Below are positions 47,378 through 56,157 of a stretch of DNA of 64,000 bases, one piece after another; the first letter of the stretch is position 1; every line of letters begins with the position of its first letter. This DNA comes from Bacteroidota bacterium (GTDB lineage Bacteria > Bacteroidota > Bacteroidia > Flavobacteriales > Flavobacteriaceae). Both the position numbers and the translations under genes were made by a program. The notes under the pieces were generated by a model that saw only the letters and a program-made list of their open reading frames with translations, ran no database searches and was not told the DNA's origin. The stretch lies in NCBI GenBank assembly GCA_023386585.1, contig JAEWJM010000013.1, positions 3,947 through 67,946 on the forward strand. Direction: 5' to 3'.

Positions 47378-48187
47378 CTTGATATATTGCGCCATTTCCT
47401 GTTGGATTTTGCGCGCCTCATCCCTCGCCTTCTCTGCGAAATCATTGCCGCTGGATGCATAAATGATTCCTCTCGACGAGTTTACAAGCAAACCGATGTT
47501 TGAACTCATTCCGTGGCTGCAAACCTCGGCAAGGCTTCCGCCCTGTGCGCCGATTCCGGGAACCAAAAAAAAGCTTTCGGGAATAATTTTGCGGATTTCA
47601 GAAAAATATTCCGCTTTTGTTGCCCCAACAACGTACATCAGGTTTTCGGCGTTTTTCCATTGGCGTGAAGTCTTGATGACGCGCTGATACAGTTTTTCGC
47701 CGCCGGTATCAGCGGTTTGAAAATCAAATGCGCCGGGATTTGAGGTCAATGCAAGCATGATAGCGAACTTGCCGTCGTACTGCAAAAATGGTGAAACCGA
47801 ATCCTCGCCCATATACGGCGCGACAGTTACCGAATTAAAATTCAGGTCCTGAAAAAATGCCTTCGCGTACATGGAAGAAGTGTTTCCGATGTCACCGCGC
47901 TTGGCATCAGCGATCGAGAATATTTCAGGATAATTTGTGTTCAGATAAGCGCTTGTTTTCTTCAGCGACTTCCAGCCTTCGATTCCGCGCGACTCGTAAA
48001 AAGCGGTGTTCGGCTTGAACGCAACTGCAAATTCGTGGGTCGCATCGATGATGGCTTTGTTGAATTCGAAAACCGGGTCTTCACGGTCAAGAAGATGTTT
48101 TGGGATAAGACTGATATCGGTGTCGAGGCCGATGCAGAGGAACGACTTTTTTTTGAAAATATTCGCGGTAAGTTGTTGTGTGGTCAT
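47372..48187 (-). CDS. pyrF: Orotidine 5'-phosphate decarboxylase PyrF
   Basis: Cytoplasmic enzyme of 271 residues, last step of UMP synthesis. It is of the longer type 2 class (pyrF of Mycobacterium/Bacteroidetes type). Signatures: [25 protein letters not shown], the catalytic [14 protein letters not shown] (about 92-105), and a C-terminal phosphate-binding region [11 protein letters not shown] with [10 protein letters not shown]. Family I repeat copy 4 lies directly upstream. Its stop overlaps the lipase gene on the other strand. Confidence 0.97.
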   Translation of the reverse strand: MTTQQLTANIFKKKSFLCIGLDTDISLIPKHLLDREDPVFEFNKAIIDATHEFAVAFKPNTAFYESRGIEGWKSLKKTSAYLNTNYPEIFSIADAKRGDIGNTSSMYAKAFFQDLNFNSVTVAPYMGEDSVSPFLQYDGKFAIMLALTSNPGAFDFQTADTGGEKLYQRVIKTSRQWKNAENLMYVVGATKAEYFSEIRKIIPESFFLVPGIGAQGGSLAEVCSHGMSSNIGLLVNSSRGIIYASSGNDFAEKARDEARKIQQEMAQYIKS

Positions 48188-48230
48188 TGCTGGCAGTTCA
48201 GGTTTTAAAGTTACAAAGTTGTTCGGAAGT

Positions 48231-48303
48231 TTAGCCCCGATTGCAGCGGCATCCTTTTGAAGCGAAGCGGAAAAAGATACAGCGGAAAGCGGGAACAGCT
48301 TCC
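48231..48303 (+). repeat. Dispersed palindromic intergenic repeat, family I, copy 4 (best copy)
   Basis: The most complete copy. Left arm TTAGCCCCGATTGCAGCGGC then ATCCTTTTGAAGC; right arm GAAGCGGAAAAAGATACAGC then GGAAAGCGGGAACAGCTTCC. The order of blocks is AGCCCCGAT..AGCGGxATCCTTTT..centre..AAAAAGATxxAGCGGAxAGCGGGAacAGCTTCc. It is followed immediately by the prfA terminator. Confidence 0.8.
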
Positions 48304-48306
48304 AAT

Positions 48307-48328
48307 AAAAAAAGCCCGAAAAGGGCTT
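48307..48328 (-). terminator. Rho-independent terminator of prfA
   Basis: Plus strand A run, AAGCCC (48312-48317), loop GAAAA, GGGCTT (48323-48328). On the minus strand a U run follows, seven bases after the prfA stop. Confidence 0.85.
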
Positions 48329-48334
48329 GATTTA

Positions 48335-49411
48335 TCAGAAAACCTCACTGGCTTCTTTCAGTTTCTCGGTGTTGTTGACCAGTTGCAGCTCATCGATGAT
48401 CTTCTGGATGTCGCCGTTCATAATGTTGCCCAGGTCGTATAACGTGAGGCCGATCCGGTGGTCGGTGACGCGGCCTTGAGCGTAATTGTAGGTTCGGATT
48501 TTCGCCGAGCGGTCGCCGGAGCTGACCTGCGAGGAGCGTTTTGCGGCATCTTCTTCCTGCTTTTTCGCGAGTTCCATTTCGTAGAGTCGGGAACGCAAAA
48601 CCGTAAATGCCTTGTCTTTGTTCTTGTGCTGAGATTTTTCGTCCTGGCATTGTGCGACCAAACCGGTCGGAACGTGTGTCAGCCTGACGGCAGATTTTGT
48701 CGTGTTGACCGATTGGCCGCCCGGTCCGGATGAGCAGAAAAAATCGATCCTGACATCATTCGGGTCGATTTGCACATCAAATTCTTCGGCTTCCGGCAGC
48801 ACCATTACGGTCGCAGCCGATGTATGGACGCGGCCCTGGGTTTCGGTTTGCGGAACACGTTGCACACGGTGAACGCCAGCTTCGAATTTAAGCGTTCCAT
48901 AAACGTCTTCTCCTGTGACTTCGAAAATAACTTCTTTAAATCCGCCCGATGTGCCTTCGTTCATATCGACGACCGAAGTGCGCCAGCCGCGGCTTTCGCA
49001 GTATTTTGTGTACATCCGGTAAAGATCGCCGGCGAAGATGCTGGCCTCGTCGCCACCGGTTCCGGCGCGGATTTCCATCATAACGTTTTTGGCATCTTCA
49101 GGATCTTTCGGGATGAGCATGAACTTGATTTCTTCTTCAAGCTCGGGCAGCCTTTCATTTGCCTCGTCGAGTTGAAGTTTAGCCATTTCGGTCATTTCGG
49201 CGTCGCTGCCATCGGAGATAATCTCTTTGGCTTCGTTGATATTGCCCATAAGGCTGACATATTCGTCACGCTTGTCGGCGAGCGCCTTAAGATCTTTGTA
49301 TTCTTTATTTAATTGTACCCAGCGCTTTTGGTCGGCGATCACATCCGGCTGGATGATCAGATCCGACACTTCGTCGAAACGCTGTTTGACTATCTGTAAC
49401 CTGTCTAACAT
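48335..49411 (-). CDS. prfA: Peptide chain release factor 1 PrfA
   Basis: Cytoplasmic protein of 358 residues that ends translation at UAA and UAG. The start is the ATG at 49411 ([19 protein letters not shown]), since the in-frame ATG 24 bases earlier adds no family residues. The peptide-release GGQ loop is in [21 protein letters not shown] (about 225-245), and the stop-codon-reading region is in domain 2 (residues about 180-200). The GGQ motif is intact. It is a single-gene unit with a -7 element upstream and the hairpin at 48307 downstream. Confidence 0.97.
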   Translation of the reverse strand: MLDRLQIVKQRFDEVSDLIIQPDVIADQKRWVQLNKEYKDLKALADKRDEYVSLMGNINEAKEIISDGSDAEMTEMAKLQLDEANERLPELEEEIKFMLIPKDPEDAKNVMMEIRAGTGGDEASIFAGDLYRMYTKYCESRGWRTSVVDMNEGTSGGFKEVIFEVTGEDVYGTLKFEAGVHRVQRVPQTETQGRVHTSAATVMVLPEAEEFDVQIDPNDVRIDFFCSSGPGGQSVNTTKSAVRLTHVPTGLVAQCQDEKSQHKNKDKAFTVLRSRLYEMELAKKQEEDAAKRSSQVSSGDRSAKIRTYNYAQGRVTDHRIGLTLYDLGNIMNGDIQKIIDELQLVNNTEKLKEASEVF

Positions 49412-49434
49412 GGTAAGCCTTTCTATTTGGGGCA

Positions 49435-49442
49435 CAAAAGTA
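49435..49442 (-). promoter_or_regulatory. Possible -7 element for prfA
   Basis: Minus-strand TACTTTTG, matching TAnnTTTG, about 24 bases before the prfA start. No TTTG at the right distance. Weak to moderate. Confidence 0.4.
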
Positions 49443-49486
49443 CGAAAATAAATAGCTTGTTGCCACGGCCTTTAATGGTCTTTTAG

Positions 49487-49494
49487 TAAATTTG
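49487..49494 (+). promoter_or_regulatory. Possible -7 element for the lipoprotein gene at 49512
   Basis: TAAATTTG, matching TAnnTTTG, with a TTG (49460-49462) 24 bases upstream of the box, a little beyond the usual 17-23. Predicted start near 49501, a leader of about 11 bases. Confidence 0.45.
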
Positions 49495-49511
49495 GCAAGC
49501 AAAAAAAATAA

Positions 49512-50000
49512 ATGAAAAAGCTTGCAATAACATTGGCCGCCGCTGCCGCAATAATCGCTTTCGGATGCAAAAAAGATGTAAAAGCACGTGAAAAATACGC
49601 CGTCGTGCAACAGGCTTCATGGATTGTTGGCGAATGGGAAAACCAAACGGATGCGGGTTATTTGTTTGAAAAGTGGGAAAAGGAAAGTGACAGCGTCTTT
49701 CGCGGCGCCAGCTATTTCATAAAAGGGAAAGACACGCTGGGCCATGAGCTGATGACTATCTCGCAGTCGGCAGGCCACATTTCGTTTACCGCTACGGTTG
49801 CCGGCCAAAACCAGAATAAACCCGTCAGTTTTGCAATGGTTTCTATGAAGGATGGCGAGATGAAATTTGAAAATCCGAAACACAATTACCCTCAAAATAT
49901 TATGTACAGGCGCATTTCGGCTGATAGCCTTGTGGCGCAGATCGATGGAATGCAGCAGGGAAAGCGCTCGAGCGAAAGCTATCCGATGCACAAGAAATAA
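49512..50000 (+). CDS. DUF6265-type lipoprotein
   Basis: Lipoprotein of 162 residues (lipobox IAFG-Cys19). The mature part starts with WIVGEWENQT..YLFEKWEKESDSVFRGASYF and continues with ISQSAGHISFTATV and MKFENPKHNYPQNIMYRRIS, the DUF6265 pattern (lipocalin-like small domain: W-x-x-G-x-W, then N-x-x-H-x-x-P). Ligand or catalytic role unknown. Its promoter is apparent just upstream; it is monocistronic. Confidence 0.85.
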   Translation: MKKLAITLAAAAAIIAFGCKKDVKAREKYAVVQQASWIVGEWENQTDAGYLFEKWEKESDSVFRGASYFIKGKDTLGHELMTISQSAGHISFTATVAGQNQNKPVSFAMVSMKDGEMKFENPKHNYPQNIMYRRISADSLVAQIDGMQQGKRSSESYPMHKK

Positions 50001-50070
50001 TTTTTTTTTCTGGTTTACGCTTGACCTACAGCTCGTTATCAGGCTCTATTCATAATCAATCTAAATAAAT

Positions 50071-50102
50071 TTTGCATAACCAAAAAGTGCAGCTTATTTT
50101 TG
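50071..50102 (+). promoter_or_regulatory. Predicted promoter of the TonB-dependent receptor operon
   Basis: TTTG (50071-50074), 20-base spacer, TATTTTTG (50095-50102). Both boxes match exactly. Predicted start near 50109, leader of about 24 bases before the GTG start. No Fur-box-like palindrome could be picked out with confidence. Confidence 0.65.
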
Positions 50103-50132
50103 CGACGTTATTTTTAATCAATCCAAATAAAC

Positions 50133-52316
50133 GTGCGCAAATTTCTTTTCCCACTTGTTCTTGCATTTACCGGTTTTTCCGCTTCGGCGCAACAAGTTCC
50201 CTCTGAAGCCGATTATGATATGGCGTTAAACGATACGGTTAAGAACAAAAAGGGTGAAGTCCTCCAGGAGATTATCATCAACTCAAATCAGCAGAAAAAA
50301 CCGGTTTCAGTTGGAAAATCGGGAATTGCGCCAATGGATTTGCCTCAATCAACTGCCGTAATTTCGCACGCAACGCTCGAAAGCCAGCAGGCGGTTACCC
50401 TGAGTGATGTTTTGAAAAATGCCAACGGTTTGTACATTATGGGAACGACCGGCGGGTATCAGGAAGAAGTCGCATCCCGCGGATCGGCGCTTGCAGGATC
50501 GAACCTTTTCAAAAACGGTGTCAGGTATTTCAGCGGGATGAGCACCGAACTCAGCGGAATCGAGCGCGTTGAATTCCTCAAAGGCAGCGCTGCAATTTTG
50601 TATGGGAACGTTGCGGCAGGCGGAATTCTGAACATGGTGACAAAAAAGCCGCGCACCGAATTTGGCGGCGACATCGGTTTCCGGCTTGCAAGCTTTAATA
50701 CAATTCAGCCGACATTAGACATTTATGGCAGTCTGAACAAGAAGAAAACTATTTTATTCCGTACCGATGCTTCATATGAAAAAGGCGACAGCTTTCGCAA
50801 AGAAGTGAAATCGGAGCGCTATTATGTAAATCCTTCGGTTCTGTTTAAGCTTTCCGATAAAACTCAGTTGCTTGTTGAAGGCGATTACCTGAACGACCAT
50901 AAAACACCCGATTTCGGAGCGGGAATAATCAACTACGAGATTGTCGCCATTCCGCGCAATCGCTTCCTTGGAGTCAGCTGGGGCTATTTCGATGCGCAGC
51001 AGGCATCGGCAACGGCGACTCTTTCACACGAGATCAACGAAAATTGGGAAGTTTCGTTCGTAAATGCGCTGCGCTACTACGATACTGAGCTCTTTTCGAA
51101 TACGCGTCCGAATGCTTCCGGCGGAACCGTCAGCGCCAATGGCGATTGGACCCGAAGCGTGCAAAAAAGCAAAGTCAAAGACAATTACTTCCTTCAGCAA
51201 CTCGACCTGAAAGGCAAATTTGCAATTGGCAAAACCGGACACCAGTTTCTGGTTGGTGCCGACAACGAGATCTACAAAACCACAACATCCGCATTTAAAA
51301 ACCAGGTTTACGATACAATCAACATTTTTGAAGATTACGACCCTTCAAGTGAAGCGCCAATTCCAACTATGATTCCGAATACGGTCACAACTGCGCCTGT
51401 AAAACGATTCGGGGTTTATGTTCAGGATTTGGTGACTTTCAACAAATACCTCAAGTTGCTCGCGGGAGTGCGTTATTCTAACCAAAATACTGAAAACAGC
51501 GTTTATACATTTGTGTATCCGCCGGCGACTTCACCCGCACAAAATCCGGTAGTGACCAATAATTACGACGATGCTTTTTCGCCTCGAGTTGGCGTAATCG
51601 TCCAGCCGTCTGAAAATCAATCACTTTTTGCGAGTTACGCCAGCTCGTTCCAGGTCAACACCGGAACCGATGTCAATTTGAAACCGCTTGAACCTTCAAT
51701 AATTGACCAGTTTGAAGTCGGAATTAAAAACAAATTTTTCGACGAGCGGCTTTTCGCGAACATTACAGCTTACCAGATCACAAACAGCAATCTTGCGCAG
51801 ATTTCACTCGAGAACGGGAACTCGAACACCAGCATAAAAGAACTCACCGGAAAAACGCGCAGCCAGGGAATTGAAATCGACATCACGGCCAATCCTGCCG
51901 AAGGCCTTTCGGTCATGGCCGGTTACAGCTTCAACGAGACGATTTATGTAAAAAGCAACACTTACATCGAAGGCAGTGAACTGCGCTACAACCCGAAGAA
52001 CACCGCCAACCTGAGCGCAAACTACAAATTCGTAAGCAAACGCCTTAAAGGTTTGAGCATCGGCGCCGTAACGAGTTACTTCGGCGATCGCTACGCCGGA
52101 CGTTCCACAACCGCTGCAAATCCCAATTACAGGCTGATCAAACTCGGCGATTACTTCCAGCTTGACGCCACTGTCGGATATGAATTCGGCAAATTTGCCA
52201 TCCGCGGAAGGCTAGCTAACCTCACCGACGAGCTCAGTTACAACATCCACGACGACAATAGCCTCAACCCGATTGCGCCGCGATCGTATTCCATCTCTTT
52301 AAACTACCACTTTTAA
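50133..52316 (+). CDS. TonB-dependent siderophore-type receptor
   Basis: Outer-membrane receptor of 727 residues with a GTG start at 50133 (signal peptide MRKFLFPLVLAFTGFSASAQ). The plug domain follows (SVGKSGIAPMDLPQSTAVIS, QQAVTLSDVLKNANGLYIMG, GSALAGSNLFKNGVRYFSGM, IERVEFLKGSAAILYGNVAAGGILNMVTKKP), then a 22-strand barrel ending in YSISLNYHF with the aromatic terminal residue. This is the FhuA/FecA-like siderophore class. There is no carboxypeptidase-regulatory domain at the N-terminus, in contrast with SusC-type receptors. The PepSY protein after it suggests a ferric-siderophore uptake and reduction pair. Substrate unknown. Confidence 0.93.
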   Translation: MRKFLFPLVLAFTGFSASAQQVPSEADYDMALNDTVKNKKGEVLQEIIINSNQQKKPVSVGKSGIAPMDLPQSTAVISHATLESQQAVTLSDVLKNANGLYIMGTTGGYQEEVASRGSALAGSNLFKNGVRYFSGMSTELSGIERVEFLKGSAAILYGNVAAGGILNMVTKKPRTEFGGDIGFRLASFNTIQPTLDIYGSLNKKKTILFRTDASYEKGDSFRKEVKSERYYVNPSVLFKLSDKTQLLVEGDYLNDHKTPDFGAGIINYEIVAIPRNRFLGVSWGYFDAQQASATATLSHEINENWEVSFVNALRYYDTELFSNTRPNASGGTVSANGDWTRSVQKSKVKDNYFLQQLDLKGKFAIGKTGHQFLVGADNEIYKTTTSAFKNQVYDTINIFEDYDPSSEAPIPTMIPNTVTTAPVKRFGVYVQDLVTFNKYLKLLAGVRYSNQNTENSVYTFVYPPATSPAQNPVVTNNYDDAFSPRVGVIVQPSENQSLFASYASSFQVNTGTDVNLKPLEPSIIDQFEVGIKNKFFDERLFANITAYQITNSNLAQISLENGNSNTSIKELTGKTRSQGIEIDITANPAEGLSVMAGYSFNETIYVKSNTYIEGSELRYNPKNTANLSANYKFVSKRLKGLSIGAVTSYFGDRYAGRSTTAANPNYRLIKLGDYFQLDATVGYEFGKFAIRGRLANLTDELSYNIHDDNSLNPIAPRSYSISLNYHF

Positions 52317-52317
52317 A

Positions 52318-52866
52318 ATGAAACAGGCAACAATCCGCAACCTGCACCGCGACCTTGGCTACTTTTACGTCGGACTTATCATCTCATTCGCGGCTTCGGG
52401 AGTGATGATGAACCATCGCGAAAGCTGGCATCCGGAAAAATATACAGTCGAGACAAAACCGGTTGCCGTTTCGCCGATCAGCGAGGCGCAAGCGAATGAA
52501 AAATTTGCCGAAGCACTCGGAAAGCAACTTGGGATCGACGATAAATTCCGCCGATCAAATGTAAAAAAGGACAATTTCAGGATCTCATACGAAAATACCG
52601 ATGTGGAGATCGACATGAAAACGGGCAAGGGTGAAATCGTTTCGTTCAGAAAAACACCAATGATCAGCCAAATGATGAAGCTGCATAAAAACACGTCGAA
52701 ATGGTGGATCTATTACGGCGACATCTTTGGAATTTCACTGATAGTTATCGCGCTGACCGGCATGTTTATGATTCCGGCAGGCAAATTCAACTTCAAGCGA
52801 CGCGGCTGGAAACTTGCACTCGCGGGAATCATTTTCCCAATTCTTTTCATTTTGCTGCTCGCATAG
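52318..52866 (+). CDS. PepSY domain membrane protein
   Basis: Inner-membrane protein of 182 residues with an N-terminal membrane segment (about 15-35, GYFYVGLIISFAASGVMMNH), a PepSY-like periplasmic part (about 45-110; SEAQANEKFAEALGKQLGID, NTDVEIDMKTGKGEIVSFR), and two more membrane segments (about 130-152 and 163-182). It is the short form of the iron-related PepSY transmembrane proteins next to TonB receptors, which may reduce ferric siderophores; a histidine pair (NHRES, KLHKN) could bind heme. Start is 1 base after the receptor stop. Confidence 0.85.
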   Translation: MKQATIRNLHRDLGYFYVGLIISFAASGVMMNHRESWHPEKYTVETKPVAVSPISEAQANEKFAEALGKQLGIDDKFRRSNVKKDNFRISYENTDVEIDMKTGKGEIVSFRKTPMISQMMKLHKNTSKWWIYYGDIFGISLIVIALTGMFMIPAGKFNFKRRGWKLALAGIIFPILFILLLA

Positions 52867-52900
52867 ATTTTTAGGAGCACGACATTTTGCGCTGGTGATG

Positions 52901-52997
52901 TTCCGTCCCGCTGTCCGCTATAGTCCTCGCAGATCGACAATCTGTCACTAAATTGACATTCAACCCGCTGCGGGCTGCCGCTCCCATCGGGGCTAAT
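52901..52997 (-). repeat. Dispersed palindromic intergenic repeat, family I, copy 5
   Basis: Reverse-oriented copy. Read on the minus strand: ATTAGCCCCGATGGGAGCGG at one end and ACTATAGCGGACAGCGGGAC then GGAA at the other, with a loosely paired centre containing CAGCCCGCAGCGGG. It lies in the gap between the PepSY gene and pepD, two convergent genes. Confidence 0.7.
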
Positions 52998-53060
52998 GTT
53001 GAACTTTCCGTCGTTGTGGGAACTGTACTATTCAGCCTCACTTAAGCATTATCATTAAAT

Positions 53061-53088
53061 AAAAAAGCCACCATTTCGGTGGCTTTCG
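53061..53088. terminator. Bidirectional terminator between the PepSY and pepD genes
   Basis: A run, AAAGCCACC (53064-53072), loop ATTTC, GGTGGCTTT (53078-53086). A 9-bp perfect stem with U runs possible on either strand; it ends pepD and probably receptor-operon transcripts. Confidence 0.85.
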
Positions 53089-53090
53089 CA

Positions 53091-54554
53091 TTAGTTCTTC
53101 ATCGGGATATTTTTTAGAATCTCCAGAATGAACTTCCAGTATTTCTGCGCCGACGGAATGCTTGCGCGTTCATCGGGCGAATGTGCACCGTGAATTGTCG
53201 GCCCAAACGAAATCATGTCCATTCCCGGATAATTGGTTCCTAAAATTCCGCATTCGAGTCCGGCGTGGCACGCGACAACTTTAGGTTTTGCGCCGTTTTG
53301 CTGCTCGTAAATATTAACCAACAAATCGAGTATTTCCGAATTGACGTTGGGTTTCCAGCCGGGATACGAACCTGCAAAATTGACTTCACAACCCGAAAGT
53401 TCAAATGCCGAGCGCAAGGCATTGGCAAGATCCATTTTCGAAGTTTCAACCGACGACCGGGTAAGGCACTGAATCGAAATCGAGCCATTTTCAATAACGA
53501 CCCTGGCAATATTGTTTGACGTTTCAACAAGGTCTTCCATGTCGGCACTCATTCGATAAACGCCATTGTGCGCGGCATAAATCGAGCGGATAATTCCTTC
53601 CTGAACGCCCAGTTCCATTACAGTGGCAGGAGCATCGCAAGGTTCTATTTCAATTGAAAGATTCGGTTCGGTCGTGGCGAATTCGGCTTTTATTTCGGCA
53701 ATTGCCTTGCTGATTCCCGGCACAAAAGCATCGCGGTACATTGACGCGATCACCACAGTTGCAGTGCTCTCGCGCGGAATCGCATTACGGAGGCTTCCGC
53801 CGGTGAGGCTCGAAATCTGCAGGCCAAAATTTTCAAAGCCGTTAAAGAGAAGCCGGTTCATTATTTTATTTGCGTTGCCCAATCCTTTATGGATATCCAT
53901 TCCGGAATGCCCGCCGTTGAGTCCACGTACCAATATCCGGTAACCTATTGCGTCGTCCGGAGTTGCTTCCTCTTCATAATTTCGGGTCGCCGTCACGTCG
54001 ATTCCGCCGGCGCAACCAATATCGATTTCGTCGTCTTCTTCGGTATCGAGATTTAGCAGGATTTCGCCGCGCAAAATACCTCCTTTGAGGTTTAGCGCGC
54101 CTGTCATTCCGGTTTCTTCGTCAATTGTGAAAAGCGCCTCGATTGCCGGATGCGGGATATCGGTCGATTCGAGAATTGCCATGATTGTTGCAACCCCGAG
54201 TCCGTTATCTGCGCCCAAAGTCGTTCCGCGCGCGCGAACCCAATCGCCATCAATATACATGTCAATTCCCTGCGTATTAAAGTCGAAAATCGTATCCGAA
54301 TTTTTTTGATGCACCATATCCAGATGTCCCTGAAGGACGATTGGCTTCCTGTTTTCCATTCCCGCAGTGGCTGGCTTTCGGATGATGACATTGCGGATGT
54401 CGTCTTCAAATGTTTCAAGACCAAGGCTGTTGCCGAATTGTTTCATGAATTCGATAACGCGACCTTCCTGTTTCGACGGACGTGGCACCGCATTCAGGTC
54501 GGCGAATTTATTCCAGAGCGCTTTTGGCTCCAGATTCCTTATTTCACTGCTCAT
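53091..54554 (-). CDS. pepD: Aminoacyl-histidine dipeptidase PepD (M20 family)
   Basis: Zinc metallopeptidase of 487 residues that cleaves dipeptides such as Xaa-His. Metal ligands and catalytic residues show in IVLQGHLDMVHQK (His, Asp), GTTLGADNGLGVATIMAIL (Asp), ALFTIDEETGMTGALNL (Glu-Glu) and the C-terminal GPTIHGAHSPDERASI (His). There is a lid domain between (about 215-390). Length and pattern agree with PepD. No signal peptide, so cytoplasmic. It carries its own promoter (54573). Confidence 0.96.
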   Translation of the reverse strand: MSSEIRNLEPKALWNKFADLNAVPRPSKQEGRVIEFMKQFGNSLGLETFEDDIRNVIIRKPATAGMENRKPIVLQGHLDMVHQKNSDTIFDFNTQGIDMYIDGDWVRARGTTLGADNGLGVATIMAILESTDIPHPAIEALFTIDEETGMTGALNLKGGILRGEILLNLDTEEDDEIDIGCAGGIDVTATRNYEEEATPDDAIGYRILVRGLNGGHSGMDIHKGLGNANKIMNRLLFNGFENFGLQISSLTGGSLRNAIPRESTATVVIASMYRDAFVPGISKAIAEIKAEFATTEPNLSIEIEPCDAPATVMELGVQEGIIRSIYAAHNGVYRMSADMEDLVETSNNIARVVIENGSISIQCLTRSSVETSKMDLANALRSAFELSGCEVNFAGSYPGWKPNVNSEILDLLVNIYEQQNGAKPKVVACHAGLECGILGTNYPGMDMISFGPTIHGAHSPDERASIPSAQKYWKFILEILKNIPMKN

Positions 54555-54572
54555 TTTAAATTGGTTTGTTTA

Positions 54573-54580
54573 CAAATGTA
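54573..54580 (-). promoter_or_regulatory. Predicted -7 element for pepD
   Basis: Minus-strand TACATTTG, exact TAnnTTTG match, predicted start near 54566. The -33 box is poor (TTCG). Confidence 0.45.
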
Positions 54581-54638
54581 CGTTTTTAACGGAATCCGAA
54601 CCGTGGAAATTTGTTACTTTACGCACCTGAATCCTGTG

Positions 54639-55700
54639 ATGAAAAGAAAGTTTGTATTGCCGTTGCTGCTGCTTTTGCAAGTCATTTTGCTACAGGTGCT
54701 GGCATTTTTCCCTGAAGTAGCCGAACGATTTTACAGCCGTGGATTATATCCGTATATCGGTGGCGCATCGCGTTCTGTTTTTGGCGGCATTCCGTTTTCT
54801 GTAGGCGATCTTGCGTACTGTGTGCTGATTTTCTTTTTGCTTCGATGGTTCTGGAAAATCCGAAAAACGGCAAAAAAGCAATGGAAAGACCACTTGCTTA
54901 CGATTTTGAGCATCATTTCGGTTTTTTACTTTCTGTTCAACCTTTTGTGGGGAATTAATTATTATCGCGAAAGGTTGTCCGATAAACTCGCGATCGGCAC
55001 CGACTATACTGACGCGGATCTTTTAATATTTACGCAGCGGCTGATCGAGAAAACGAATGCACTGCAGTACGAGATTACCGGCGACACCGCCAAAGCAGTT
55101 GTTTTCCCGTATTCACAAAAGGAAGTGTTTTCGAAAAACCTGAAAGGTTATGCCGAACTGTCCAAAGTTTATGCGGACTTCCAATATTCGCGGCCCAGCG
55201 TGAAAAAATCGCTGATCAGCTTGCCGCTTACTTATATGGGATTTGCGGGTTACCTGAATCCATTTACAAATGAGGCGCAGGTAAACTATATGTTGCCAAT
55301 GTACACTTTTCCAACGACCAGTTGCCACGAAATGGCGCACCAGTTGGGGTACGCCTCTGAAAGTGAAGCGAATTTTGTGGGATATCTCGCATCCATTAAA
55401 AATAAGGATCTCTATTTTCAATATTCCGGCTATGCCGTAGCCTTGCGCTATTGCCTTGGAAATTGGGAAGTCCGCGACGAAAAAGTACTTGACCAACTGT
55501 TGGCGACAATTAACCCCGGAATCCGGAAGAACTTTAAAGAAAGCAGTTTATTCTGGCTTCAGTATAAGAGTTTCATCGACAGCGGCTTTGAATGGTTTTA
55601 CGACCATTTCCTAAAGTTAAACCAACAGGAAGAAGGCATTGATAGCTATAGCCGGTTTGTTGACCTGCTGGTGAATTACTATCGCGATAAAAATCTGTAG
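54639..55700 (+). CDS. DUF3810 membrane protein with HExxH motif
   Basis: Inner-membrane protein of 353 residues. The start is the ATG at 54639 (MKRKFVLPLLLLLQVILLQV); a long in-frame extension upstream lies opposite pepD and is not plausible. Membrane segments: about 5-23, 51-70 and 89-107. A large outward part contains TTSCHEMAHQLGYASESEANFVGYL, with His230-Glu231 and His234 and the later Glu243: a gluzincin-like HExxH...E zinc site. It is a good candidate for a membrane-bound metalloprotease, but activity has not been shown for the family to my knowledge. Its stop is one base from that of the convergent gene. Confidence 0.9.
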   Translation: MKRKFVLPLLLLLQVILLQVLAFFPEVAERFYSRGLYPYIGGASRSVFGGIPFSVGDLAYCVLIFFLLRWFWKIRKTAKKQWKDHLLTILSIISVFYFLFNLLWGINYYRERLSDKLAIGTDYTDADLLIFTQRLIEKTNALQYEITGDTAKAVVFPYSQKEVFSKNLKGYAELSKVYADFQYSRPSVKKSLISLPLTYMGFAGYLNPFTNEAQVNYMLPMYTFPTTSCHEMAHQLGYASESEANFVGYLASIKNKDLYFQYSGYAVALRYCLGNWEVRDEKVLDQLLATINPGIRKNFKESSLFWLQYKSFIDSGFEWFYDHFLKLNQQEEGIDSYSRFVDLLVNYYRDKNL

Positions 55701-55701
55701 A

Positions 55702-56088
55702 TTATTTTTTCCTGAAAATTACAAGCGACGTATCGTAGCGCTGCTGAACGGTTTCCATTTCGCTTTGTCCATGCTCAACTTCGGAAAGCGCCTTGACAAA
55801 AACCAGGTCTTCGTTGGCTTCGAGTGCCTTAAGCGCTTCAACGTTGACCTCAAACGCGACATTGACGAGTGTCTTCAGGTTGACTTCTTCCGGTGTGACA
55901 AATTCCTCATCGGGATTTTCATCAACTAATTGCTCGAGGTTCTCATCGAATCCGGCTTCGACGAGACGGTCAAAAATTGCCGAGCGGTTCCGGAGGCGGG
56001 CGATGATTGTCGATTTGATTTCTTCGTTATTGCTCTCGGGCGTGATGAGCGCTTCGTCTTCGATCCTGAATTGGGCTATGACTTCCAT
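55702..56088 (-). CDS. Conserved acidic protein of unknown function
   Basis: Cytoplasmic protein of 128 residues, strongly acidic, with no signal or membrane segment. It starts MEVIAQFRIEDEALITPESNNEEIK, followed by helical stretches (TIIARLRNRSAIFDRLVEAGF, VNVEALKALEANEDLVFVKAL). I recognise no family. It ends one base from the convergent DUF3810 gene and its start is 69 bases from NDH-2. Confidence 0.78.
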   Translation of the reverse strand: MEVIAQFRIEDEALITPESNNEEIKSTIIARLRNRSAIFDRLVEAGFDENLEQLVDENPDEEFVTPEEVNLKTLVNVAFEVNVEALKALEANEDLVFVKALSEVEHGQSEMETVQQRYDTSLVIFRKK

Positions 56089-56157
56089 GGTTTGAGTTTT
56101 ACTCTAATTTATCCATTAAAATCGTTTGTACGCGCCGATTTAACTTTTGCTAAACAA

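Noticed and set aside
54150..54638. An N-terminal extension of the DUF3810 gene running antisense to pepD
   Set aside because: It has no protein-like composition, lies opposite a conserved enzyme, and the membrane segment starts cleanly at the ATG at 54639.
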